Source of the DNA: Cliona cf. orientalis
Taxonomy: Eukaryota; Porifera; Demospongiae; Clionaida; Clionaidae
Direction: 5' to 3'
DNA length: 64,000 nt
NCBI GenBank assembly: GCA_963930775.1
Contig: OZ005706.1
Location: forward strand, 372,001-436,000
The notes under the pieces were generated by a model. It was not told the origin of the DNA, did no database searches, and worked only from the letters and a program-made list of their open reading frames with translations. The translations under genes were made by a program, and so were the position numbers. Below are positions 53,351-64,000 of this stretch, one piece after another. Every line of letters starts with the position of its first letter. The first letter of the stretch is position 1.

Positions 53351-56300
53351 ATGTCAGCATCCGAAGAGGACAATCAACTGATCGGCGAAGATCCAGCGGA
53401 CGAGGACGACAATGCTTCGTCGAGCGAAGAGTCAGAATCAGGAGATTCAGTAATAAACTCCCCTAGTGACAGGGGCGGGGGAGATAACAAAGAGGCAGAA
53501 GCTGTTCCAGTTGGAGGAGAGGGGGCCTTTCCAGGGGATGATAGCGATGGAGACGAGGCTGAGGACGAATTGGCGTCGGTCGTGGCTTCAGCTTCCGCCC
53601 AGGCTTCAAAGTTTATCACTGAAGCTGATTCTGAGGAGGAAGATAGAGAAGGTAGTGGGCTACAGTCGACATTGAGAGAGGAGGTCAGAGAAAGAGAAGA
53701 GACAGAGAGTGAGGAGGGAGAGAGAGAGGGGGAAGAGGAGGAACAACCAAATCAGGAAAGGTTGGTGGTTAGCCGCATATGATATTATTGTAGACATGGG
53801 AAGACAAGTAAGTACCGTAGATAATTTCGATGCTTTTATGGTTGTAGATCGTGTTATGTGTGACAAAATTTAATATCGTCGTACTAAATGTCTGTAGTGG
53901 TACAGAGGAAGGTGCCCCTGAGGTGGGTGGAGCTGAAGGCGTGGCCGAGGAGGACACTCCATCAGCAGCAGCTGTTGGTGGTGGGGAGGGGGAGGGGGAG
54001 GGGGAGGAGGCTGGAGAGGAAGAAGACAGTCCTTTCAAAGACAGCGACGAAGAAGATACTTCACCTCCAACAAAGAAACAGAAGCTGCTTGATGAAGGTA
54101 CATACATAATATCTGGTATATAGCTAGCTACTCAAAATTTAATATTACGTGTATACAAGTTAGTAATGTACAGCACCAACATTACTAACTTTACTAACAT
54201 TACCCTTGTCACTGCCGTCGCCTACGGCACCAAAATTACTATTTTGCCAACTTTACCAACATTTCCCTTGTCACTGCTATTGCATACGGCACCAAAATTA
54301 CTAAATTTTACCAATTTTACCAACTTTACCAACATCACCCTTGTCGCTGGTGTCACCTATGGCACCAACATTACTAACTTTACCAATTTTACCAACTTTA
54401 CCTACATTACCCTTGTCGTTGCCGTCGCCTACGGCACAAATATTACTAACTTTACCAATTTTACCAACATTACCCTTGTCGTTGCTGTCGCCTACGGCAC
54501 CAAAATTACTATTAATTTTTTACCAACTTTACCAACATTTCCCTTGTCACTGCTATTGCCTACGGCACCAAAATTACTATAAGGCCAGGCAAACTGAATT
54601 CGCAGTTTACCGTCACCGCCCACATGGATTTTCAGATTTTCTCAAAATTTTTCATATTTCAGATTGTATACACCAACTATATGGCACTTTGGCCCCGCCC
54701 CTTCAAGCGTTGCAATTGAAGGGCGTGGCCTCGACGATCTCGAGTTCAAACCTAGCGTTTCTGGCACTCTTTTACTAGTTTGAAATCTGAATAATGACCG
54801 CCCGCCCGCATGCAAAATCGAAAAGTCTGTGACGATAAACTGTGCATTTAGTTTGCCTCGCCTAATATTTTACCAACTTTACCAATATTACCCTTGTCGC
54901 TGGCATCGCCTATAGCACCAAAATTACTAACTTTACCAATTTTCCCAACTTTACCTACATTACCCTTGTCGTTGCCGTCGCCTATGGCACAAATATTACT
55001 AACTTTACCAACTTTACCAATATTACCATTGTTGCTGGCATCACCTACGGCACCAGCATTACTAATTTTACCAACTTTACCAACATTTCTCTTGTTGCTG
55101 CCATTGCCTACGGTACCAAAATTATTAAATTTTACCAATTTTACCAACATTACCCTTATCGCTGCTGTCGCCTATGGCACCAAAATTACTATTTTACCAA
55201 CTTTATCAACATTTCCCTTGTCACTGCTATTGCCTACAGCACCAAAATTACTGTAATAATATTATTTTACCAACTTTACCAATATTACCATTGTTGCTGG
55301 CATCACCTACGGTACCAAAATTACTAAATTTTACCAATTTTACCAACTTTACCAACATTACCCTTGTCGCTGCCATTGCCTACGGCACCAAAATTACTAT
55401 TTTACCAACTTTACCAACATTTCCCTTGTCACTGCTATTGCCTACGGCACCAAAATTACTAAATTCTACCAATTTTACCAACTTTACCAACATTGCCCTT
55501 GTCGCTGCTATGGCCCTAGGCATTAAGGCCACTCTTCTTTGCTCACAGTTCTGACCAATCCTGAGCCTTTCTAGTGCGGACTTTCTCTCTACCCGCGCCG
55601 TGCGTTCATAGCAACCGGGCTTATCCAAGACGCGTATCCATGCCCTCATGTATTGACACGGACTATATATAAGAAAAATGACTGTCTGAAAAATATTTTT
55701 GTTGTATATAGTATAATCATTTATGGCAAATGTTTGAAGAAGAGCATAAAATTAAAAAATTTTAATGTGTCCCACCTCCCCATACATTCTAACTGTGTGT
55801 AGGTGAAGAGAGTGGGAGTGAAGGTAGTGATGCTGGGGAGGCTGGTGATGGTGGAGGGGAGGACCTCTTGGAGCTTCAACAAGAGGTGGCTGACCTTGAG
55901 GAGTTGGGAGAAGAAGAACCGACGGACGCAGCTGAGGTGACAGTGGGCAGGGTCAACCTTGGAGAGGAGGAGGAGGAGGAAGGCTCTGATGATGAGGTGG
56001 AAGATAGAAAGTGAGTGCTACATGAATGCATACCGTAGATCAGGAAATTTTTCATCATTAAAATTTTTTGTCGATGATCTTTCCCGACGAAAATTTAAAA
56101 AATTTGTGCACATTAGTTAATACAATGATGTATTACGTACGTTCTTGTGTATGTGGTGAAAATTAGACTACGCAAAAAGTTAACAAGTGAAATATTTTAG
56201 CAGCAAAAATATCCCGATCTACGGTATTTTTATTCTTAATGCATGCCTCCCTGCCTTTCTCTCTCTCTCTCTCTCTCTCTCTCCCTCCTCCCTCATAGCA

Positions 56301-57772
56301 GGGATGCGGTAGGTGTATCTGACTGGGACCTCATGATGCAGCGTCGTAAGGAAGCCATGGCAAGAGCAAGAAAACGAAGGAGAAAGGACATCGATATCAA
56401 TGCTAGCGACGATTTCATCATGAATCTGATTGGTGGGATGAAGGTAGCGGCACAGGAGGACAAGCAGCTGAACCTGGCCGGGAAGGCTGCCACGAAAAAA
56501 CTCCAAATGTTGCCCACCATCATGTCACACCTCAAAAAGTAAGTCAGAAACCTAAATAATAATTATTGTGGTAAAAATTGAACTTTGTCACATGCAGCGG
56601 TGATTTGCAGACAGCCTTCATTGAGTGTGGAATACTCACCGCTTTAGCTGTAAGTTTCATTACCTTTATTTATGTTACAAAATATTGACTCTCTCCCCCC
56701 TTCTCTCTCTCTCTCTTTCTCTCTCTCAGGAATGGCTGACTCCTCTCCCAGATCACTCCCTGCCTCATCTCAAAATCCGCACCAGTATTCTAGACACACT
56801 GAGCACTGTAAGTCCACTTTACTCCTCCCTTTGCAAAATTTGATAAAAAGTGTTATGCCCCCCAAGTACCCCACTCCGGACGGCTCCATGTTAAAGAGCA
56901 GTAAGATAGGTAAGGCGGTGATGCTTCTCTACCGCCACCCGAAGGAGTCCAGGAGGAATCGGGAGAAGGCTGGAAAGCTTGTCAGTAAGTTCCTAACCAA
57001 TTTTTTTTTACTGAAGTCTGAAGTCATGTATGTTATTGTACCACATTTACTGCTTGTATCATAAAATTATGAACTTCAGTTCAGAATCGGCGCTATAAAT
57101 AGGCACGAACTTGTATACGTTATTTCTATGTCTATTTCTAGACGAATGGGCTCGGCCGATCTTTGGTGTCACTTCTGATATGAAACTGTTGAGTCGAGAC
57201 AAGAGAGAGGAGAGAGACTACGCTAACTTGAGTCAGGTGGCCAGACGGCGGCTGAGCAGCTCTGGGGAGAGGAGAACATCGCAGGACGACGAATATCAGT
57301 AAGCTTTTGGCATTGTAGTAGATATTGTCATTTCAGGCAGTTTGTGCACACCTTGATGTACATTTTTGTATGTATGCCAGACCATCTATAATGATTAGGG
57401 GGCCCCATAATTAAATCCACCTCCACCTCCTGTCATCTAGCCCCACCTACTTCCTGTATTAGCCACACCTTGATGTATTGGGGGGGCCCCCATATTATAT
57501 TCAATTGAATATTTTTTGTTCCCCCTCTATATAGACCTCAGAAGCCAGGTGATAAGGGTTGGGTGGGTCGAGCTAGAGTGCCTATGCCCTCGACGAGAGA
57601 CTACGTGGTGCGTCCAAAGTGGAACGTGGAACAAGAGTTCAAGAGAGGCCCGACGAAGAAGGTGCTGAATCGCTACGAGGAACACCTGAGGAAGAAGAAG
57701 CAGGCCAAGCAGCAAAGCAAGGCCACCCATGCCGTTTCCATTAGCATAGAGGGGAGACACATGCCTCTGTAA
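53351..57772 (+). CDS. IWS1: IWS1, SPT6-interacting elongation factor
   Basis: Exons: 53351-53760, 53898-54097, 55803-56010, 56302-56538, 56598-56649, 56730-56807, 56867-56984, 57142-57298, 57535-57772; 565 residues. IWS1 binds SPT6 and RNA polymerase II in the nucleus and couples elongation with mRNA export and H3K36 methylation. The first ~270 residues are strongly acidic Glu/Asp/Ser-rich, as expected of the disordered N-terminus. The second half is the TFIIS-N-like helical core: [72 protein letters not shown] and NEWARPIFG. The tail [10 protein letters not shown]...[11 protein letters not shown] matches the family end. The acceptor before exon 4 is TAGCAG (NAGNAG). The exon 7 acceptor (CCCCCCAAG) is weak but fixed by phase and similarity. 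Confidence 0.95.
54165..55535. repeat. Minisatellite array in IWS1 intron 2
   Basis: About 20 units of ~60-75 bp. Each combines TTTTACCAA and CTTTACCAACATTACCC with TTGTCGCTG...GTCGCCTACGGCACC and AAAATTACTA. All units face one way. The array is split by element F copy 2 at 54582-54863. The long open frames across it come from the stop-poor repeat and are not genes. Confidence 0.9.
54582..54863. mobile_element. Inverted-repeat element F, copy 2, inside the minisatellite
   Basis: Left end AGGCCAGGCAAACTGAATTC, right end TGCATTTAGTTTGCCTCGCCT (imperfect inverted copies), with GTTTACCGTCACCGCCC and GTGACGATAAACTG inside. It is ~282 bp against 406 bp for copy 1 and is flanked on both sides by minisatellite units. 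Confidence 0.8.
56033..56224. mobile_element. MITE family C, copy 4 (IWS1 intron 3)
   Basis: Ends CCGTAGATCAGGAAATTTTT and AAAATATCCCGATCTACGG, TA-flanked. The interior contains GATCTTTCCCGACGAAAATT, the reverse complement of the core in the MED12 copies. Confidence 0.75.
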
Positions 57773-58219
57773 AAACCTGGCGGTATATAGTATTCACCAC
57801 TTCATACTTTTTTGATCCATTAGTGATTATAGTTTAAATTATGACAAACTGTCTCCGTGTCTATCATATTGTCACCTTTGATTGATCTGTGTTCCATGGT
57901 AATTAACGTCTTTAATGGTAACTCAATTTTCCTACAATAATAATTATTATTATTATTACAGCAGATAAAATGAACACAAAATTTCATACAAATAATTCAA
58001 GAATCTAAGCCATTCAAATTGACAACCTAATGATGCATATTTTTTTTAATAATTAGTGGTGCACAAAAGAGCTTGAGGCATAATACATAGCGTGTGTCAC
58101 AAATAATAATTATAACCAATAAACAATGACAATACTGTACTCGGGTCTAGAAACAAGACAAGCCAAGCTTATCAGACAAGCAGCCAGCTTTTAACAGCGA
58201 CTAATACACAGCATGAATA
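57773..58219. other. Convergent 3' region IWS1 / AGFG
   Basis: The 447 bp between the two stop codons are AT-rich and hold both 3'UTRs. Several ATTATTATT and AATAAT runs (about 57938-57960) and an AATAAA on the plus strand near 58119-58124 are present. No coding exon is recognised. Confidence 0.5.
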
Positions 58220-61200
58220 TTATAGGAAAGGGTTCGTACGAGCCGACTGTAAGAGAAGAAATTAAAAATTTAATACTTTACTAGTTATTAATGAAATCAT
58301 GTGACTTACAGCAAATGGATTAGGGGATCCCCCTCCTGCCGATGGATTCTGTTGCTGTGGTTGCATGACTCCGCCCCCTCCTCCCATGAAGCCCTGTTGA
58401 GCAGGAGGCTGTTGTTGCTGGAATGCCCCCCAGCTCCCGGACTGACCTCCCATCTGCTGCTGTTGGCCAAATCCACCACCACTACCACCACCTCCTGTCA
58501 TCTGACCCCACCCACTTCCTGTGTTAGCCACACCTCCTCCAGTTCCCCAACCACCAGCGGCAGCTCCGGCACTACTTGATGATGTCATAGCTCCCCACCC
58601 TCCTCCTCCTCCTCCTCCTCCCATACCTCCGGCAGTTCCCGTTGTCATATTGGAACTCCAGCCCATCCCTGAACTTGCGCTGCTGCTACTTTGAGGCGTC
58701 TGCTGCCCCCACATATTTGACGATGGTGCTTGTTTGGTTAGTCCAGAGCTCCACCCAGTCCCAGCAGACGATGAACTGGACTGTGACATTTGCTGTTGGC
58801 TATCGAGAGATCTAGAGGAGGAGATTAAGGGGCTGGCACTTCCTCCACTCTGTTGTGAGAATCCACTTGAAGCGCTAGCAGACCCACCGACTCCACTGCC
58901 CCAGTTGAACCCTCCACCACCTATCTGTTGCTGCTGAGGCTGTTGTCCTCCTCCTCCTCCAAACTGCTGTTGTTGCTGTGCACCGGGGAACCCCCCTCCA
59001 CCTCCAAATTGCTGCTGGGGGGATTGCTGGGCTGCTCCCGGAAATGATCCAAATTGTTGTTGCTGGGGGGAGCCAGCTGCTCCCGAAAAGGCGCCAAATT
59101 GTTGGTTCTGCTGAGGCATTCCTGTCGCCGCTCCTCCGAACGCTTGTTGTTGCTGTGGAGATCTGACTCCGCCAAACTGTCCTTGTCCACTAGCGGCAGC
59201 GCCCCACTGAGTAGCTCCGCCCATTTGTTGCGGCTGGCCCCCTCCACTGGCTCCTCCCACTCTCCCCCACTGCTGCTGCTGCTGTTGTGGTTGCTGGGCA
59301 AACTGCTGTGGAGCTCCGCCCATCATCCCCGCCCCCGCTGGCTGTTGACCTCTCCACTGCATCTGTTGAGTAGCAGCAGCCATTTGTTGCTGTTGTTGAT
59401 GTCCACCAAATCCACCAAACTGCTGCTGTGGCTGCTGTTGTTGAAATCCTCCACCACCAAACTGCTGAGCTGGCGGTGTTCCCACTCCAAAGCCACCTCC
59501 TCCAGCGGCGGCTCCGCCCATCTGTCCAAAACCTCCGCCCATCTGTGCTTGTTGGGGAGGGACACCGAATCCACTCCCACTCTGTTGTGGTCCCATTCCC
59601 ATTCCAAACGCCTGTCCTCCAGCTCCACCGGCAAACGGGTTGGACTGTTGTTGCGGTACTTGACCAGGGGGGCCACCAAATGGATTTGTCGCTCCAGCTC
59701 CCCCCGGACCAAATCCCCCTCCCGCTCCCCCTCCTCCGGGTCCTATCACAGGACCTCCCCCCGGAGCTCCGCCTCCCGGTCCGATCACTGGCCCTCCGCC
59801 ACCAAAGGGCTGCAAAGTCGTCTCTTCTTTTGTCTTGAGCTCTCTAAAAGCATCGTCGAGGCTAGCCAACACGGCGTACTTATCAGAGCCAGTTGAGGAG
59901 CTACTGGCAACTGTAGCGCTACTGCTGGTCTGTCCGACGTTGGGTTGAAGGAGGGAGGGGCCGGAGGGAGGGGTGGAGCTTATGAACGATCCAAAGTCAC
60001 CTGTAAATAAAATAAAATGAAAAGTAGTAAAAATAATTATTACAGCATGAAGTGCAATAGAGCCAACAGTACCACCAGGATATGGGGCAATAATAGTTCA
60101 TCTATAGAGAGACACAAAAACATAGAGTCTCCAGGGACAGACACAAGGGAATACATACATATTATATAGCCGCAAGCAAGGCTGATCCCCTGATTCTCAA
60201 AGTTGGAAAGGAATATGTCACCACATGCACTTGTGTTCTTACCTTGTCCTGATTTATTTCCCGGTAAGAGAAGAGCAGCTCCTATCCCCAGCGGAGGCAG
60301 CACAGAGACCCCGCCCACTGGAGTCTTCGTAGCTGAAGAAAAGACAAAACGAAAATAATTTATCTCCTTAATGGTGCATACAAAAGTCAACACAATATCC
60401 AGCTGGGTGGTGATACACCATCCAGACAAAAATCATCTCAAATTGAAAGAAGATTGGTGTAACACGATCTAGCTAGTTGTAATTGTGTCAGATTCCCAAC
60501 CAAGAACTCGGTCTATGCATAGAAATCCCTCTAGTAAGGATGCACAAGAGATGATACACGAGACCTTCAATCACCAAGAATCTTGTTTATACATTTGTGC
60601 ATACAATTTTATGGCACACTTATATGTTACCATATCTATGATTTCTTACCAAAGGGATCTCCCCCTAGGTCACCCAGTAGGTCGACCTTGGCCGGCTGAG
60701 CCGTCGCTGTGGCTGAAGAGGCAGCAGTGGTAGGTGCAGTAGTGGAGGCAGCTGCTGATGCCGATGGCTGAGGGACGACAGAGGAGGTCGGGGTCGAGGC
60801 AGGAGGGGAGATGACTGGGGCAGGCTGAGCCACTCGAGGACGCTCCACTGACTGAAGGGATGCGTGTGTGTGTGTGTGTGTATAATTATGAGTGTGGTTA
60901 TAAAGTTACCTCGAGGGGGCACATAGAACAATACTTAAGTAGGGTTTGTTTGAACATGGATTTGGAAGTGAATATGCAAATAAAGGGAGGAAATCAACTT
61001 CCACATAAGCTTATTCACTACAATACATCTAACTTCCTGTTCAAATTTCACAGGGCTCCTTCATAATGAGAGAGAGGGAGATGGGGGGGGGGGGGGGGGG
61101 GGAGAGAGAGAGGAGCCCCTACCTTCACTGATGTGGTTGGAGTTTGAACCTTCACCTGGCCAGTGGCTGGAGTAACCTGTTGCTCCTCCTTGCTCACCTC

Positions 61201-62241
61201 CGAGGGGCTCTTGTACCAGGTCTTTCTCTGGTACTTCGCCATCAGGTACTCTTTGAAAGCAACTTCGTTCTTCTTATCTGGCTCACGGTCCTTCTTGGGG
61301 TCCCACTTCCCCATCCATGACTTCTGAGCCACCTGCAACCAATTAACAACATCTCAGTGATATTGTATTTATACTTAGAGATCAAAAGCGCTATAATTGT
61401 AACTGCTCGTGTATATTGTTAAAGAGTTCAAGCCAACGTCTTTTTGCCTTATTAGTGAGTGCTGTGTGCGTGTGTGTGGGTGGGGGGGGGGGGATGCTGA
61501 CTGTCTTGAATTCTATTAATGACCACAGATTGCATAGTATTACTCCTGGAAAGGGGGTTTGTATCTATGCCAGCAAGCGTAGACACACTGTTTGACAGTT
61601 ATGTACAAGTATGAGTGTGTGAAGTGGAGGGAGGGAGCGAGAGGGAGAGAGAAAGATTTATACCTCATTGCCGCCCTCCTTCAGTTGCTTAATCTCGGCC
61701 TCTGAGAATGTTGTCATGGATATCGACTTGACACGGTGGGGTGGATTCAGACCGCGCCTATAGTTCATACAGGGGTGGGTGGAAATATTATGACAAAATT
61801 ATGTATGTACTATAGAAATATAAGGGGAAGTATTACCATGACATGTGCCCTATTGTATCAGGTATCAAAGAAGCACCGTACGAAAATGAGGGAACTTCAC
61901 ATTAAGACAAAGACTCAACAATTTAAATTGTCCAACCACCAGCATGTGTACCTATAGCCCAAAACACGCCTAATGCATCAAAGCATACCGCCAATTATCC
62001 ATCTGTTGACCCGCCCAAACTTAGTACCTAACTCTAACAAATGCAGACGTGTACAGTGCACTTGAACTCACAGGTATCCGCTGCACTGGACGCAAACGAA
62101 GCCGTTTGTCGTCATATCGACGTAGGTGATGCCGCGCTGGTGGCACTCGAGGCATTTCTTGTTGTGCTCGAGGGCCGTGAGCTCGCGCAGAGCCTTCAGG
62201 TTCTCCTCTTCTTTCTTTTTCTTGTTCACAGCCACTGCCAT
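58220..62241 (-). CDS. AGFG1: Arf-GAP with FG/NPF repeats (AGFG1/2 type)
   Basis: Exons, transcription order: 62241-62072, 61757-61664, 61332-61123, 60851-60650, 60332-60243, 60000-58310, 58246-58220; 827 residues (human AGFG1 562). Residues ~30-140 are an Arf-GAP domain with the zinc finger C-x2-C-x16-C-x2-C (CLEC...CVQC), the catalytic-type Arg in YLRGLNPPHRVKSISM, and KYQRKTWY. Then come DLLGDLGGDPFG and SDKYAVLASLDDAF, both typical of AGFG. The rest is Gln/Gly-rich with several NPF motifs (TNPFGG, SNPFAGG, PNPFA, and terminal TNPFL) that bind EH domains of Eps15-like endocytic proteins. The last exon has only nine codons but restores the conserved NPFL end. An in-frame TAG just upstream fixes the start. 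The gene is divergent from the CH-domain gene. Confidence 0.92.
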
Positions 62242-62459
62242 TTCCAGCTCCTAGGTAAATATATCCTGCCTGGCCTTCAAATGGATATGGCTTGGATGAC
62301 GTGTACATTGGTCACGTGATCTAGGGAGGGTCCCTATATAAAGGGGCGGATCCTGGCCAGAAATTTAATTAAGGTTAATTAACCAGCCGCGCAGGACACA
62401 AGGCTGAAAGTGGGAGGACTTTCAAAAAATTACCGTGCAGCTCGTCGAGTGAGCCGAAA
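62242..62459. promoter_or_regulatory. Shared 218-bp bidirectional promoter, with TATA and E-box
   Basis: This stretch separates the AGFG and CH-gene start codons. It contains TATATAAA at 62335-62342 on the plus strand, 125 bp before the CH-gene ATG, and a CACGTG E-box at 62313-62318. A shared promoter is inferred from the spacing alone. Confidence 0.6.
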
Positions 62460-63949
62460 ATGTCTCTCGCTACGAAGGGAGCTCAGCTCGGCGAGGGAGA
62501 AATACGGGAGTGGCTGGGGCAGCTAAGCCTTCTTCCCTCGGGCGAGGAGGCCTCCGTGTCCGTGAGGGAGCTGATAAGAGACGGCGTGCTACTCTGCCAG
62601 CTGGTCAATAAGATTCGACCAGGCAGTGTGGATACGGTAAGTCTCTCTCTAACTTAATATAAACTTCTGTGGGGCTGCCTATGTTCGTACTGGGCCAGAC
62701 AGCACACAAGTTATGTGTGCACTTAAGCTTTATCTTTCTCTCTCCATATTGGTGTCACCCTGAAAGACTGTGTTTGCATTCTAAGACCCACCTTTGTACA
62801 CACAGTCTCATCACTTCACACACATACACTGATCAGTAAGCACCACGATACTGAATCCCCAAGCCTCCAGAATAGTCTATTTATCTAAGATATCTAGTGG
62901 GGCCACCATTTAAATCTCTTTTGTTTATTGTTTTGTCTTTATGTGTTTTGTAGATAAAGCCGAAGCGATCGAGTGGGGATGCAGAAGAGAACATCTTGAG
63001 GTTTCTTCAAGCCTGTACATCCCTCGGAGTTAAAAAGGTAGAAAGCCTAAAAGCTTAATAAGCCAGAGTATGTTATAATATTATTACGTGTGTTGTAGCA
63101 AGAAATAAAATCTGGCAGGTATATCTCAACGTGACAGCTGCTCTCTATTAATTATTAGCATAGATTGGTCCTTGGGTGTGGTATATAGTAAGTGCTCTAT
63201 TCAGGATCTTTGATACTGTGATGTTACTCAAAAAACACTACGATTTGTATCCATACATACACACACATAGTGTGTACGTGACGGTGTATCTTGATACAAA
63301 TCGCAATAATTGTGTTTTTCAGCGATCCATTTTTTTGTGTGGGGGTATACATATACCTGCAGGTGTAGTATTATTTGATGCAGCGAGTGTTTTTCTAAGA
63401 TCAGTGGGGCTGTTTACGTTGCGAGTGGATAGTAATCTGACACGTGTATCTTTAGAACAAATATTCTTTAGGGTAGTGCTATACTTGGGCCAGCCGTCAC
63501 AGCCAGCCTAGCCCTGGACTGATTGGTGATGTGTATTCACTGTCTTGTTGATCCACACCTCGTGTGTACCTACCACCTGCTAAACATCTTGTGTGCTGTT
63601 GTCTCTACCATCTCGTGATAAAAACATTGCAAAACTTCACAGCAGCACCTGTGATGATAATTTAGATGGATTTACATAGTCTAGATTATCTGTGTTTTAG
63701 CTGAAAAGTATTCTTTGTGGGATTATCACAAACAACCCTGGAGAATGTACAATCATAACTAGGTGCATAGTCTCAGATAAACAAGCCGTAAATGAGATAA
63801 ATAGGCTCATAATTGCAATAATTACCTCCCTCCTCTCTCCCCCCCCCCCCCCTCTCAGATCTTCAAGCCTCTGGACCTGCTTGATGAGAGGCGGCGAGAC
63901 TTCAACAATGTTCTTGTCACTCTACAGCTGCTGCACAACATTGCCACAG
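62460..63949 (+). CDS. CH-domain protein, probably PIX (ARHGEF6/7) type; partial
   Basis: Exons 62460-62636, 62954-63037, 63859-63949; the gene runs off the window. The 117 visible residues are a single type-3 calponin-homology domain: EWLGQLSLL, RDGVLLCQLVNKIRPGSV, EENILRFLQACTSLGV, FKPLDLLDERRRDFNNVLVTLQLLHNIAT. The order and the PGSV and FN-x-VL motifs resemble alpha/beta-PIX, Rac/Cdc42 exchange factors that pair with GIT Arf-GAPs. Vav proteins have a similar domain (DGVLLCQLLN), so Vav is the main alternative. SH3 and DH-PH exons, which would decide, lie outside. The start ATG is the first in a short 5'UTR after a TATA box. Confidence 0.6.
63038..63858 (+). other. Intron 2 of the CH-domain gene
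   Basis: No exon is seen. A pair of near-complementary segments, AACACTACGATTTGTATCC (about 63235) and GATACAAATCGCAATAATTGTGTTTTT (about 63293), form an inverted repeat. A C12 run precedes the acceptor at 63857-63858. Confidence 0.5.
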
Positions 63950-64000
63950 GTATGGAATGTGACAATACTTCAGATTAACCCTAACACAATTGCAACATCA

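Noticed and set aside
54166..55554. Repetitive [15 protein letters not shown] frames, possibly a repeat protein
   Set aside because: The frames are translations of the minisatellite in several reading frames and both directions. Unit lengths vary (62-73 bp) and shift frame, so no selection on coding is evident.
59054..59896. 280-codon plus-strand frame rich in Leu/Ser
   Set aside because: It is the complement of the Gln/Gly-rich AGFG exon 6. The CAG/CTG bias explains the openness.
62460..63949. Calling the CH-domain gene VAV
   Set aside because: DGVLLCQL fits Vav well, but PGSV and FN-x-VL fit PIX better. The deciding domains are outside the window, so no symbol was given.

Overview
The window is a gene-dense piece of an animal nuclear genome. 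It holds nine protein-coding genes with short GT-AG introns, little intergenic space, many TA-flanked miniature transposons and low-complexity tracts. The gene set (UNC80, MED12, a GCKIII kinase, AGFG, IWS1, UXS1, a PIX/Vav-type CH-domain gene) is metazoan. The compactness, the tandem MACPF-like genes and the many ACATGT-type microsatellites suggest a non-bilaterian, most likely a sponge. That is inference; the species cannot be named from the sequence alone. All exon models below were joined by hand. In each complete gene the exon phases agree and the summed length is a whole number of codons.

Layout: 452-5926 (+) STK24/25/26-type kinase. 6398-10118 (+) UXS1. 10246-31629 (-) MED12, 25 exons. 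23729-25946 and 26906-29205 (+) are two tandem paralogous genes lying wholly inside MED12 intron 6 on the opposite strand. 33086-51922 (+) UNC80, 22 exons. 53351-57772 (+) IWS1. 58220-62241 (-) AGFG-type Arf-GAP. 62460 onward (+) is the start of a calponin-homology-domain gene, probably PIX/ARHGEF6/7, cut by the window edge.

Most genes are housekeeping or signalling genes with no shared pathway. Two are linked through transcription: MED12 (Mediator kinase module) and IWS1 (elongation). UXS1 and MED12 converge with only 127 bp between stop codons. MED12/UNC80 and AGFG/CH-gene are divergent pairs, the latter with a 218-bp shared promoter.

The most novel part is the nested pair. Both proteins have a divergent MACPF-like core (LGLGRGVD start, THY signature, PL-x-SLV end) followed by an unfamiliar conserved C-terminal region. 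Both lack a signal peptide, share a phase-1 intron at the domain junction and have a TATAAAAG box. Around and inside the genes lie at least six families of short inverted-repeat elements, including clear nested insertions, and a 60-75-bp minisatellite shared by introns of UNC80 and IWS1.
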